Below are positions 8,762-21,000 of a stretch of DNA of 64,000 nt, piece by piece. The stretch's first letter is position 1. Every line of letters begins with the position of its first letter. The DNA comes from Fremontodendron californicum (taxonomy: Eukaryota > Streptophyta > Magnoliopsida > Malvales > Malvaceae): NCBI GenBank assembly GCA_030761205.1, contig JAULJL010000032.1, positions 6,081,134-6,145,133 of the forward strand. Direction: 5' to 3'. A program made the position numbers and the translations under genes. The notes under the pieces were generated by a model. It made no database searches. It saw only the letters and a program-made list of their open reading frames with translations, and had not been told where the DNA came from.

Positions 8762-10482
8762 GCATCCATAGAAACTGCGAATAATTATTACAAATTATTA
8801 GTTTCATATGGATTAAATAAAAAAAAAAAACTTCAATGTAACAATCGAAATATTTACCTTATCATATCCTACTCGATCTAGTCGTACTCTTATACTTGCA
8901 AGGTCGCTCGGAGTCTCTGTAAAATCTCTACTCGTACTCCTACTCCACCTATTAAAATGCATATAATATCTTAATGACCTATAAAAATACAAGTTCGTAC
9001 AAAATTAATAAAATAGTAAAGATTATTACCTGCTTGCAAGGGGGTATATAGCCGAAATATCCACGCGCGGAGCAAGAAATGGTAGCCGATACCAAGCCCA
9101 TGATTGTAGAAGCACTAAACATCCACCTATGTCATGGCTTTTTGGAACTGTAGCCCGGCAAAGTTCTCTATACAAAACCGCCAAACATGCAGAACCCCAA
9201 CTATAATTTGCCGCATGCTCTAAATCACGTAGTAATGGAAGATACATTAAATGTATCCGACTGCTCGATTTGTCAGGCATCAGTAATCCTCCAATCAAAC
9301 GTAAAATATATGCTCTAGCAGCATATTGTATCTGTTGTTCAGTTGCATGTAATGGAAGATTTTGAAACGATTTCAACCAATTTAGTCTCACCGTTGAGCC
9401 AGATACATACTCATCTGGAGGTACCGAGCCCAATAGATCTTGACACACTTCATTCCAATCTAGCAAGCTTCCGCCTGTAACTGCATCGCCATGGATCGGA
9501 AGTCCAAGTTGCAGCGCAACATCTTCGAGAGTTACCGTGCATTCACCAAATGGAAAATGAAAAGTGTGCGTCTCGGGTCTCCATCGTTCGACCAACGCAT
9601 TGGTTAAGTCGGGTTGTATCAAAAATCGTTGAATTTGAGTTGCGTGATAAAATCCGACTCTTCTTAAGTGGTCGATAATAGATGGATGCGGGTCCTCCAA
9701 TGTAAATTTCCTCGAACGTAACACGCGACGAGTTTTCTATTATAATAATAAAAATTAATATATTATAAAACTATAACAATTAAAAATTAATAAATAAAAC
9801 TATAAAATAACAAAACAATAATAATAAAAAATTTAAATTTTTTTATATAATTATTAAATAATTCAATTATATAATAAATAAATAACTATAAAATTAAAAT
9901 TAAAAGACAATAATAATTACAAAATTATAAAACAATAATAATATAATATAAAATTTAAAATTATATAAAACTATAAAATGAAAAAAATAATATTAATTAA
10001 ACAATTATAAAACTATAATAATACAAAATAATATAATATAAAATTTATAATTATATAAAACTATAAAATGAAAAAACAGTAATAATTACAAAATTATTAT
10101 TCTATATAATAATAAAAAGACCATTATAATATAAAAATTAAAATTATATAAAACTATAAAATGAAAAAACAAAAATAATTAACAAATTAAATAACTATAA
10201 TAATAATAAATTAAACAATATAAAAAATAAATAATTATATAATTATGAAATCAAAAAACAATAGTAATTAATAAATGATAAAACTATAATTGAAAACTAT
10301 AACATTAAAAATATAAAAATTATAAAACAATAAAACTATAAATTTACAAAATTCTAATCAATAAAAAATAACTAAAAATGTATAATGTAATACAAATAAT
10401 ATTATAACAATTTACTTACCTCTTTAAATATAACCTACGATATGTGATTTTCTTGCAACCTCAATTGTGATGATGAAGCCAT
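8762..10482 (-). pseudogene. MAIN-like plant mobile domain gene, cut by the retrotransposon
   Basis: Four exons can be placed on the minus strand, all phase-compatible: exon 1 10482-10420 (ATG to AGAG before GTAAGT), exon 2 9736-9030 (ending AGCAG before GTAATA), exon 3 8948-8858 (ending GATAAG before GTAAAT), and the start of exon 4, 8774-8762. Exon 2 encodes the PMD core, with RWRPETHTFHFPFGECTVTL and LEDVALQLGLPIHGDAVTG. Exon 4 encodes FLWM, normally continuing PY, and is broken there by the LTR. Exon 1 has an in-frame TAG as codon 16. MAIN/MAIL proteins are nuclear and work in meristem maintenance and transposon silencing; PMDs also occur inside transposons. Intron 1 (683 bp) is AT-rich with degenerate repeats of about 92 bp. 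Confidence 0.85.
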
Positions 10483-10591
10483 TTCTAAATATTGTTGTAG
10501 AAAAAAAAATATTGTTGTAGAAAGAAATTTTGTTGGTAGAAAGAAATTTAATTGTTGAAAGAAGAATGAAAAATGAAGGAAGGGAGGGAGG

Positions 10592-10599
10592 TATTTATA
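10592..10599 (-). promoter_or_regulatory. Probable TATA box of the PMD gene
   Basis: Read on the minus strand it is TATAAATA, 110 bases upstream of the exon 1 ATG. A purine-rich plus-strand stretch (pyrimidine-rich in the transcript) lies between them. Confidence 0.5.
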
Positions 10600-10632
10600 G
10601 AGAAGAGTGGTGTGTGTGTGGGGGGGGAGGGA

Positions 10633-10667
10633 TTTGAAGGCAACGGTATTTGACCGTTGCCTTCAAA
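10633..10667. repeat. Perfect 15-bp inverted repeat upstream of the PMD gene
   Basis: Arms TTTGAAGGCAACGGT and ACCGTTGCCTTCAAA are separated by five bases. Each arm contains AACGG, a Myb-type core, in opposite orientation. It lies just beyond the TATA box. Confidence 0.85.
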
Positions 10668-10946
10668 AAAATTTGAATTTGAATTTGAATTTGATTTTTT
10701 TTTTTGTTTTTGTTTTTGTTTTTGTTTTTGTTTTTATCTAATTTGTTTTTTCTTTTTAACAAAATTTACAAAAAAAAAATTCATAAATTTAAAATAATAA
10801 AATATACCTTACGAAATTTCTTTTTTTTTTTTAAATTATAAAAAAAATATTTTAATTTAATTTATAAATTTTAAAATTAAAAAAAATTTACAAATTTAAA
10901 AATAATTTTAAAATTTGTTTTTTAATTTAAATAAAAAAAAATAATA

Positions 10947-11088
10947 CATGAAGGGAAATCGCCACCCGCCATGGCGATTTCCTTTCATGGAATTTGCAAA
11001 ATTTGCAAAAAACACCAACCTTGGTGTTTTTTGCAAATTTTCAAATTTTTACACTGGGAAATCGCCATGGGGGATGGCGATTTCCCAG
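10947..11088. repeat. Array of three hairpins
   Basis: Hairpin 1, 10947-10989, has 18-base arms with one wobble-type mismatch and contains GGAAATCGCC. Hairpin 2, 10998-11041, has perfect 21-base arms around a two-base loop and contains AACACCAA. Hairpin 3, 11054-11088, has perfect 14-base arms and repeats the GGGAAATCGCCA of hairpin 1. Surroundings are plain A/T. Confidence 0.85.
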
Positions 11089-11857
11089 CTAGAAAAATAA
11101 AAAACGGATATTGAGAATTAATCCGAAATCAACGGTATTTTGATATTTTTTTTTTGGCTATATTTGAATAAAAAAAACCTTTAACTAAATGTGCTATAAT
11201 TATTAGAATGATGTGATTTTACCTCTAAGAGATACTCTCCGCAACTTTCACTACTCAGCATTGAATGACACATGTACAATAACATATGTATCCTTCCTCA
11301 CCCTTGCCAGAAATTTTTTTATTTTATTTTTTTATGAATCCTGAAACCTTTTTCTTCAATAATCTAATAATTCTCAAACCTTAACTTGTATTCTCTTTGT
11401 ATTCTCTTTGTATTCTTAAGACTAGAGGTATCCATAAGTCTAGTTAAGTTGGCTGAAATAAAAAAAATTTGCTTGCTAGTTTTGATCTAGTTTGAGGATT
11501 CATTTTACTATTTAAATATTAATATTTAAATATTTCTATAATTAAATTTAAATAAAATATTTTTATTATTTAAATAGTAATCTGAATCGAATCGGATTAC
11601 CAAAAACCTATTCTAAATCTGATCAGTAAATATGTCTATTGAGGTGTATGTGAAAATAGATGTAGCCAATGTCACTATTTGATTTAATTTGTTGCTATAT
11701 CTTCTAATTAAAGAATAAACCATGCAGATGGGATTCGACATAAACCATATCAGGACGTTAAGAAATATAGCTAAAAAACCTATCACTGCTAACAGGTGTT
11801 ACCACCAAAGCTTAATGATAAGAAAAAAAAAAATGTTAATCGATATCATTAGACATT
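11089..11857. other. AT-rich intergenic stretch
   Basis: No coding frame or RNA gene is seen. Around 11530-11640 an A/T block followed by AATCGAATCGGATTACC resembles a degenerate dispersed repeat also suggested near 28980-29150. Confidence 0.4.
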
Positions 11858-12091
11858 GGTTAAGGTGATTAAAAAAAAAGAAATTAATAAATTTTTTTAA
11901 TTCAGTAAAAATAATATATTAAATACAAAAAAAATTAAATTAATAATTAATGGGTTCGCTTAATGGTACCTATAGGTTTATTTAATTATCAATTTTGAAA
12001 TTTTTTTTTATTTAATTTATTACTTTTACTGAATTTAAAAAAAAAATTAAACTATTAATTACACTTTTCTTTATACATATCACCTTAAACC
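11858..12091. mobile_element. Probable MITE-like palindromic element
   Basis: Terminal inverted sequences GGTTAAGGTGAT (11858-11869) and ATCACCTTAAACC (12079-12091) bound 234 bases. The inside also pairs: AATTCAGTAAAAATAA near 11900 against TTACTTTTACTGAATT near 12025. No coding capacity. Confidence 0.6.
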
Positions 12092-12369
12092 TATAAGTTC
12101 TATTAATGCTTGATAAGCCTTTGTTAACACTTAACAGCCAAATTTAACAAGGGCGAGCTTCAAAAATGGTTAGCGTTGAAGGAAAAGCTTTCATTGTTTG
12201 GATAAAAAAAAAAAAAAAAATCAGGCAAGAGTGAGTGAGGAGGGAATGACATTTTGTTTGTAATCATAAAAAGTTATATCATTCTATACACTACCTATAA
12301 AAAAATCTCTTAAGGGATCTCAACTTGACATGTGTCGAGCTTCTTTGCTCGACACGTGACAAGGTTTTT

Positions 12370-12830
12370 TTTTTTTTTTAAATGATGTATTTAAAAGGGT
12401 TAATCTGCATGATTATTCGCAGATTGATTTAAGATCAGTACTCGATCCGCTAAAAAAAAGTTAAAATTTTTTTATTAATTATTTTTAAATGATGTATTTA
12501 AAAGGGTTGGTCCGGACATTGACCCGCGAGTTGATTTAAGATTTGTACCCGATTCGCTCGGCAAAAAATTAAAAAAAGAAAATTATTTTATTAAATTTTT
12601 TTTAGTTTTAGGTTTTTTATTTTATTTTTAAATGATCTATTTAAAAGGTTAGTTCGCACATTAACCAGCGGATCGATTTAAGATCCATACTCGATCCATT
12701 CGGAAAAAAATTAAAAAATTAATTTTATTATATTTTAAATAATGTATTTAAAAGGTTGGTCCGCACGTTGACCTGTGAATCGATTTAGAATACGTACCCG
12801 ACCCGCTCGAGAAAAAAAGTTTAAAAAAGA
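12370..12830. repeat. Degenerate tandem repeat, about four copies of 105-145 bp
   Basis: Copies start with forms of AAATGATGTATTTAAAAGG near 12380, 12486, 12629 and 12736. Each continues with GGTT, a CGCA- or CGGACATTGACC-like segment, GATTTAAGAT and a CCCGA(T/C)CCGCTCG-like end. Confidence 0.75.
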
Positions 12831-13480
12831 AAAAAACAAACTTGCTACTAATGAGTGTGACGCACATGTTAAGCTATTTTGCTTGATTGTTGCTGCTGTG
12901 ACACACGTGTTAAGCTCATTTGCATGACAACGAGCTTTTTTTTTAACTTTTATTTATTTATTTTAAAATTTTAGTTGTTTTTTGTTTTAAGTCGACCCCG
13001 CAAAAGAATCAAACCACAATTTTATTTTACTATTTTTCATTAATTATTTATTAATTTTAGTTGTTTTTAGTTTTCATTTTAGTTGTTTTTAGTTTTAAGA
13101 ACCCCAACGAAACGCGAGATTTATTTCTAGTACATATAGAAAAAAAACATATAAATGTGCATATAATTGATTTTTCTCGTATCAATCTTTTTAATCTAAT
13201 AAAAAAATAAATATTTTTCAAAAATATTATTACGAAACAGATGTATATATATATATATATATATTTATATGTATGTGTAGCATTGTCCTTTGAAATATTA
13301 CCAAAACGACAATATTTTGGTTATAAAAACTAAAAGCGGTGAACTGGTGACGTGGAAAATTATTAGCATAAGATTAATGTTATTGTATAGTAAAAGTGTC
13401 TACTACTTTTTATGTACTGGAGAGTTACAGACCTTACGTAGATCGGAAGAAATCATGTTGCTGGTCTAATTACATAAGAT
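12831..13480. other. AT-rich intergenic DNA
   Basis: I see no gene. There is a short TA microsatellite at 13243-13264 and a duplicated TTTTAGTTGTTTTTAGTTTT near 13060-13090. Confidence 0.4.
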
Positions 13481-13499
13481 AAGATTGCTCAAGTTGAAT
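13481..13499. repeat. Left target-site duplication of the LINE
   Basis: AAGATTGCTCAAGTTGAAT is repeated exactly at 26666-26684, 13.2 kb away, directly after the LINE poly(A). Confidence 0.95.
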
Positions 13500-13648
13500 G
13501 CAAATATTGAAAACCTGAGTCTCCTCGGTTTTGACATTGTGGGAGGAGTTTCAGTCTTGTCTGGTACAAGGTTTATCCTCCAATCATTGTTTCAATAGTT
13601 TTGGGGCTGATTGAGTTTAGTGGCTAGTGGCTTTTTCAGTTGAGAAGG

Positions 13649-15130
13649 ATGGCAGAGGATCTAGTAGAGGGCTGGAGGAACTTTACCCTTACGGAGGAAA
13701 AGAAGGACTAGGTGGGTATTGGCCCAGAGCGGGAGATCAAGCAAAGTCAGAGACAGGAAACTGGATGGTGGGCACAATCAAGACCAATAGAGATTTCAAC
13801 AGGGATGCGATGATTAACACATTCAGGAGGGTCTGACATCTGATGAATGAAATGTGAGTTATGATACTAGATGATAATCTATTCTTATACAAATTCGGAT
13901 AAAAAAAATGACAAAATTAGATACTTGGACGGTGCACCATGGTCATTCGACAAGCATATCCTCTTAATACAAGAGTATGATGGGAACCTGAGGGCTGTTG
14001 ATTATGTCTTCACTACAGCAACCTTTTGGATGCGAGTATATGGCCTACCATTGAAATGGATGAATCGTGTCGTCGGGGAAAGGATTGGAAATAAGTTGGG
14101 GACGCTGAAAGGAATTGACAACAGCCTGGAGACAGTGGGGTGGGGTAGATTCTTACAAATCCGAGTGAAAATCGACATAACCAAACCACTACGAAGAATT
14201 ATCAATCTGGCAAATGGGAGCAAGGGAGACGTAGTCAGTGCAAATATCAAATATGAAAGATTGCCCACGTTCTGTTAAGAGTGTGGAGTATTAGGACACT
14301 CTGATATAGAATGTACTTCTTTGGCTCATGAAAATAATACCACAGGCGACTCCATGGAATATGGGGACTGGCTAAGAGCATCACCACTAAAGAAGGCCCA
14401 TCACTTTAATGGTGTTGGCTCAGCTAGGCAGGGCCAGAAGAACACCCAATCTCTAGCCAAACAAAGGGGTGCTCTAGATAGGGAGGATGATAGGGGATTC
14501 AGCAACCGGCGCAACGCCGTGAATTAGTCCGGCAGCGGCGAATCAGCAAGGAGAAATTTAAATTTGGAAAGTGATAATATTAATGCAAAAAATCAGGTAA
14601 ATGATCCCAACATTACAGGGATTCAAGAGACCAGATCGGATAAGGAAAGGCAGGTGCAGAATATCAGGACTAATGATGGGGAGCAAGATCACGGTAATCA
14701 AGGAGATATTCTCTATCAAGATGAGGCACTAGATGGAGTTAAGTTGGGGACAATATTTGGAAGTAAACAGATGACAAAATTACGAACAGATTACGTCCCA
14801 ATCATTGACTGTGGGCAACAAATGATGCTGATGTGGCTATTCTAGAGGTGGCGTAAAGCAACCAACCAAAACAGAGGAGTACAAAACAGAGAAGTCCAGA
14901 TAAATTAGGAAACATCCTTAGAGAGGGGCCATCACCTACTTTCAGCACAATTGCAAAGTTGGAAAAAAAGGCAAGGAATGTAGGCCAAGTTTCAATGCCA
15001 TCAGAAGCAGTCTTGGGTAAGAGGAAAGGGGATGATCAGCGTGAGACGAACAGTGCAACAAACAAATGCAGGAAGCTTGGAAGGAATGAGGAAAACACGG
15101 TTTATGAATCGGCGAGGGCTAAATCTCAGC
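13649..15130 (+). pseudogene. LINE ORF1 remnant (DUF4283-like, CCHC knuckle)
   Basis: Translation probably began at the 13649 ATG (MAEDLVEGWRNFTL), which reaches a stop at 13712. The remainder continues in other frames: NWMVGTIKTNRDFNRDAM near 13760-13815, then a DUF4283-like stretch at 13871-14278 with LDGAPWSFDKHILLIQEYDG and FWMRVYGLPLKW. A CCHC knuckle straddles the end of that frame near 14268-14313 (FC, stop, ECGVLGHSDIEC), where a TAA replaces a residue inside the finger. A YGDWLRASP motif follows, as is usual after this knuckle. ORF1 proteins bind the LINE RNA. At least one frameshift and two stops are visible. Confidence 0.8.
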
Positions 15131-15143
15131 CCCTTCGAGACCA

Positions 15144-17703
15144 ATGAGATGCATAGCTTGGAACTGTCGTGGGCTTGGGAACCCACGAACAGTTCGATGT
15201 CTTCGGCATCTGCTAAAAAGGGAAGATCCCCATGTAGTGTTCCTTAGCGAGACCAAGCTACATGTACAAAAACTGGAAAAAAATAAAGAGAAGTTGTGGG
15301 ATGCATGGTTGTATAGGTGTGAGTGCCGACGGGAGCAGGAGTGGCTTAGCAATGTTGTGGAAAGAAGGACAGACCTGAAGCTACTGAGTTACTCAAACAA
15401 TCACATAGACATGGAAGTAACCGAGGAACAAGGAGAGCAGAAGTGGAGAATAACCGAATTTTATGGACATCCGGATACCCGGCATCGTCATGAGTCTTGG
15501 AATCTTCTTAGGCAACTGGCAACACATTCTAACCATCCCTGGTTGTGTTTTGGGGATTTCAATGAATTGATGTGGACATATGAGAAGACAGGATGTCTTA
15601 GGGGAGAGACGCAAATGGAAGCATTTAGGTTGACATTGGAGGAGTGTGGATTGGAGGATTTGGGCTTCTCGGGGAAGTGGTATACATGGGAAGGGGTAAG
15701 AGTATGACCAACAACATCAAGGAAAGGCTGGATCGCGGGCTTGCAAATAAAGAATGGTGGGATCTGTTCTCGCTTTATGCAATGCAACACTTAACATCTG
15801 CTGTGTCGGATCATTGTCCTATCCTAGTAAACACTGAAGGGAGAACAAGGAGACCTGCAAGGACAAGGAAGAGAAGAAAGGCATATTTTGAAACAATGTG
15901 GGTTAAGGAAGAGGATTGTGCAAGGATTGTTGGCCAAGCCTGGGTCGATAGTAATGGGAATCATATCACCGAGAAGATCAAAACAACCACTACCCAAATG
16001 AGAGAATGGCATAAAGAGAAGTTCAAGGGTAGACAGGAAGCTATTGATGGAATGAATGAGAGACTAAGGTTACTAGAGAGCCTTCCAGCAACAGATGATA
16101 ATCTTGGCAAAGTCTCTCAAACCAAAGAAGCTCTTAATGCGGTAATGGAAAGGGAGAAAAGTTACTGGGCACAGAGATCTCGAATAAATTGGCTTCGGGA
16201 AGGGGAACGTAACATGACCTTCTTTCACGCTAAAGCCACCCAGAGGAGAAAAATCAACACAATCAAAGGATTGGAAACTGATGACAGGTTATGGTGAGAG
16301 AGAGATGAAGACATTCAGGATATAGCCACTAGCTACTTTAAAAAACTCTTTCAGTCACAAGGAGTTAACTATTGTGCAAAAATTCATAATGGGGTGAACC
16401 GTTGTTTCACGGACGAGATGAACACTTATCTCATTTCGAAGTTCAAAGCAGAGGAGATCACCCATGCCATCAAACAGATGCACCCCTCCAAAGTGCCCGG
16501 ACCTGATGGTAAGCTTGCTCTATTCTACCAAAATCACTGGCACATAATTGGCACTAATGTCATTAATTTTCGTCTCTCAGTTTTAAATGGGCACGGTAAT
16601 ATTGGTTGTATTAATGAAACCCATATTCTTTTGATTCCTAAGAAGAGAGAGGCCAAACACATATCACACTTTAGACCTATAAGCTTTGTAATGTTCTTTA
16701 CAAAAGTATTGCTAAGGTCTTAGTCAATAGGTTTAAAAAGGCTTTGCAAGACTGTATTGATAGGTCCCAGAGTGCTTTTGTCTCGGGTAGATTAATTACT
16801 AATAATGTCCTGGGGTTGCTTATGAATTGTTTCACACTCATAAGAATAAAAGGAGAGGAAGGGGAAATTATTTTGCACTCAAGGTTGATATGAGCAAAGC
16901 CTATGATCGAGTAAAATGGCATTTTCTTAAGGATATAATGGAGAGTCTAGGTTTCCATTCACGATGGATATCCATCATAATGGCTTGCGTCACATCTGTT
17001 TCTTACTCAGTTATTGTCAATGGCAATATTACTAACACCTTTCACCTTAAGCGGGGATTCCACAAGGTGACCCTTTGTCCCCATATTTGTTTTTGATATG
17101 CAGTGAGGGTTTATCGGTATTGGTAAACAAGGCAAGAAGAGATGGTTCAATCAAAGGAGTGCAAGCCAGTCGCAATGGACCTAGAGTGTCACACCTTTTC
17201 TTCGCAGATGATAGCTTGCTTTTTGCACGAGCGAAAGTGAGAAGGTGAAGGAAATCCTAAAGAGCTACGAAGAGGCTTCAGGTCAAATGATCAATTTTGA
17301 AAAATCAGCACTATTTTTCAGTACCAATACTGAAGGTAACCAAGGGAGCTCATTCAACAGTGCTTTGGGGTTCAGGCGATGTTGAACATAGATAAATACT
17401 CGGGGTTACCTACTCTAGTGGGACGAGGTCGCAAACGAGCATTTAGAAATCTAAAGGAAAGAATGAAAGCAAAGATGGAAGGATGGAGTAACAGATGTTT
17501 GTCACAGGGCGGCAAAGAAATTTTTATCAAGTCAGTACTTCAGGCAATCCTGGCATATGCCATGAACTATTTCAGGTTGCCGAAAACTTTTTGCATTGAA
17601 CTTAATAGTATTATTAGTCATTACTGGTGGGCGACAAACACTCCTAAAAAAGGAATCCACTGGCTTGCATGGCACAAAATGTGCCAAAATAAGAGTAGGG
17701 GAG
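15144..17703 (+). pseudogene. LINE ORF2 remnant, part A: endonuclease and reverse transcriptase
   Basis: The ORF2 start MRCIAWNCRGLGNPRTVR is at 15147. Endonuclease motifs are present in order: WNCRGLG, LSETK, GDFNEL (about 15558) and SDHCPI (about 15809), but a frameshift falls near 15690. RT motifs follow in broken frames: KVPGPDG near 16490, FRPISF near 16670, KVDMSKAYDRVKWHF near 16882 and FADDSLLFA near 17203. The region ends at NKSRG, where the copia element entered. Endonuclease would nick target DNA and RT would copy the RNA; neither is now intact. Confidence 0.85.
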
Positions 17704-17980
17704 TGCAGAAAATCAGGAAAAGATTCTTAGGGATTTGTAAATCCTAGAATTAAGGTAGCATAATGCAGAAAATCAGGAAAAGATTCTTAGGGATTTGTAA
17801 ATCCTAGAATTAAGGTAGCATAATGCAGAAAACCTGGAAACAGATTTTTAGGCAGAATTATTGGCAGATTTATAGGCAGATTTGTAGGTTCTTTTTTCTC
17901 TATTTAAACCTTGTAATTTCAGCATTGTAAAGATAAGCAGAAATATTATCTTTTCTCTCTTTTCTTCACTGCTGCACTCA
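17704..17980 (+). repeat. 5' LTR of the copia element
   Basis: It begins TGCAGAAAAT and ends GCACTCA. A 60-bp unit is duplicated exactly in tandem (17704-17763, 17764-17823), with a third diverged partial copy from 17824. A TATA-like TATTTAAA is at 17901-17908. Confidence 0.97.
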
Positions 17981-17992
17981 TGGTATCAGAGC
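17981..17992 (+). other. Primer-binding site, initiator tRNA-Met
   Basis: TGGTATCAGAGC directly follows the 5' LTR. Confidence 0.95.
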
Positions 17993-18010
17993 CTTGAGGA
18001 AGAAATCCTG

Positions 18011-21000
18011 ATGGTTAAAACAGCCATGACCGGAGAAAGAGGTTTACCATCCTCTGGTGTCAACACCAGTGGAACTTCGGTAAACCCTGCTGTGCAAATA
18101 AATGGATATGATAATCCATCTCTCCAATTAATCGTTCACAAATTGAACGGTAAAAACTATCTAGAATGGGCACAGTCAATCAAGCTCATGATCGACGGCA
18201 AGGGAAAATTTGGCCACTTGACGGGCGAGACAAAGAAACCTGCCGAAGATGATCCTTCGTTCAGAATATGGAGGTCAGAAAATTCATTAGTCACTGCATG
18301 GCTGGTCAATTCCATGGAGCCAACAATTGGAAAAACATATATATTTTTGCCAACCGCCAAAGATGTCTGGGATAGTGTTCGTGAAATGTATTCAGACTTG
18401 GAGAACTCTTCCCAAATCTTTGAATTGAAGACAAAGTTGTGGCACTCCAAACAGGGTGATCGTGATGTGACGGAATATTACAATGAGATGAGGGGACTTT
18501 GGCAAGAGTTGGACTTATGTTACAATGACATGTGGGAGAATGCTAATGATCATGTAAGATACATGAAAAGAATTGAGAATGACAGAGTTTATCTATTTCT
18601 GGCAGGTTTGAATAGAAGTTTGGACGAGGTACGAGGTCGTATACTTGGAAAACAGCCACTGCCATCTCTTCATGAGGTATTTGCTGAAGTTAGAAGAGAA
18701 GCAGGAAGAAGGAAAATCATGTTAGGAGACAGTAACCAATCTCCTACCGAAGCCTCTGCTCTTGTTACTAAAGCCAACCATAATAACCCTCGACAATCCA
18801 GAAAGGGAGACAAAGTGTGGTGTGATCATTGCAACAAACCACGCCACACAAGGGAGACATGTTGGGAGCTACATGGAAAGCCTTCGAATTGGAAACCACG
18901 ATCATTCAACCGTGACTCAAAGGCATTCCAAACAAGCACTTCAGAACAAGAGGCTTCGAATGGTTCAGGGGGAATTAATGAGACATCTTCTTTCAGTAAG
19001 GAACAGTTAGACCAACTGTATAAACTTTTTCAATCCACACAATTTTCAAATGTGTCTTCCTCTTGTTCCCTAGCCCAAAAAGGTAATTATCTTCAAGCCA
19101 TAGCATTCAATGTGTCTGTTAACTCTAATTACCCATGGGTCATTGATTCAGGTGCAACTGATCATATGACAGGATGTTCTAAACTGTTTTCCTCTTATAG
19201 TCCATGTGCAGGCAACCAGAAAATTAAGATTGCTGATGGTTCTCTTTCAGCAATTGCTGGAAAAGGATCTGTAGCCATCTCAAAAACTTTTGTCATTCAT
19301 AATGTCCTTCATGTCCCCAACCTCTCTTGCAATTTGTTATCTATTAGTAAACTAACTCATGACTTAAACTGTTGTGCTAAATTTTTCCCAAACCACTGTG
19401 AATTTCAGGCACTGGATTCGGGGAAGATGATTGGCAATGCTAGGGAAAGTGATGGACTCTATTATTTTGAAGATGAAAGTTCCATACGTAGACAAGCACA
19501 AATAACCGGTCTCCGGTCAGTTTCTATTTCTAGTAACGATGAAGTAATGTTATGGCATTTTAGACTAGGCCATCCAAACTTTCAATATTTGAAGTACCTA
19601 TTTCCAAGCTTATTCAAGAATAAAAATCCATCTTCATTTCAGTGTGATATTTGTCAAATTGCTAAACATCATCGAGTTTCTTTTCCAATTCAATCTTATA
19701 AGTTTTCTAAACCATTTGCTCTCATTCATAGTGATGTGTGGGGTCCTTGTAAGACTGCAACAATTTCTGGTAAAAAATGGTTTCTAACCTTTATTGATGA
19801 TCACACTCGTATTTGTTGGGTCTATTTACTAAAAGAAAAATCAGAGGTAGGAAACATTTTCAAATCCTTTTACAATATGGTTGAGACTCAATTTCAAGAA
19901 AAAATTCAAGTTTTTCGAAGTGATAATGGAAAAGAGTACTTTAATCATATTCTGGGCAACTATTTTTTGGAAAAAGGAATTGTTCATCAAAGTTCTTGCA
20001 TTGATACACCACAACAAAATGGAGTGGCAGAAAGGAAAAATAAACATCTCTTAGAAGTGGCTAGGTCCTTAATGTTTACAACTAAGGTACCTAAATACTT
20101 ATGGGGGGAAGCTATTCTCACTGCTACATACCTAATAAACAGAATGCCATCAAGAGTTTTGAATTTTCAAACACCAAAAAACAGATTTAATGAGTTGTTT
20201 CCTTTGACAAGGCTGATTTCTAACTTACCTCTAAAAGTGTTTGGTTGTGTTGCATTTGTTCATATCCATAGTCACAACCGTAGTAAGTTAGACCCAAGAG
20301 CTTTAAAATGTGTTTTCCTTGGTTACTCTCCAACACAAAAAGGATATAGGTGTTTTGATCCTCAAACAAAAAAAAATTTTGTCACTATGGATGTCACATT
20401 TTTTGAATCCCAAAGTTTTTTTGACACTCCTCTTCAGGGGGAGAATCAGTATGAAGACTCGTTAATTGAACTTGAACTTGGAAAAATTGACAGTGTTTGT
20501 GATCTTGAGCAAAAATCACACCTACCCACTAATTCACATCTACCCACTGATTTTAACATCTTGGTACAGCCTATCAATAATAACTTGGACAGTTTAGAAT
20601 CAGGTAAATCACCTATGAAAGAAAGGCAGCTTACTTTAATGCCACAACAAGACATTGAAACTAGACCAGAAACTGAGAAAAATTCTGAGCTTCGTGTCTA
20701 CTCAAGGACAAAACAGATTCAAAATAAGGGAGCAATCACAACTATGCAGAACCAGAAGTCTGTCCCGAACCCAGAACCAGAAATCTTTGATCCTCCAAAT
20801 TCAGGTATTCCATCTGAGTCATGTCCCTCACAAACTGACAGTTTTGATTTTCCTATTGCACTTAGGAAAGGTGTCAGAAGTTGTACTAAACATCCATTGT
20901 CAAAATATGTGTCTTATGAAAAATTGTCACCCTCTTTTCTTGCTTTTACCTCACAATTGTCTAGTGTGGATGTTCCAAAGAATATACAGGAAGCTCTAAA

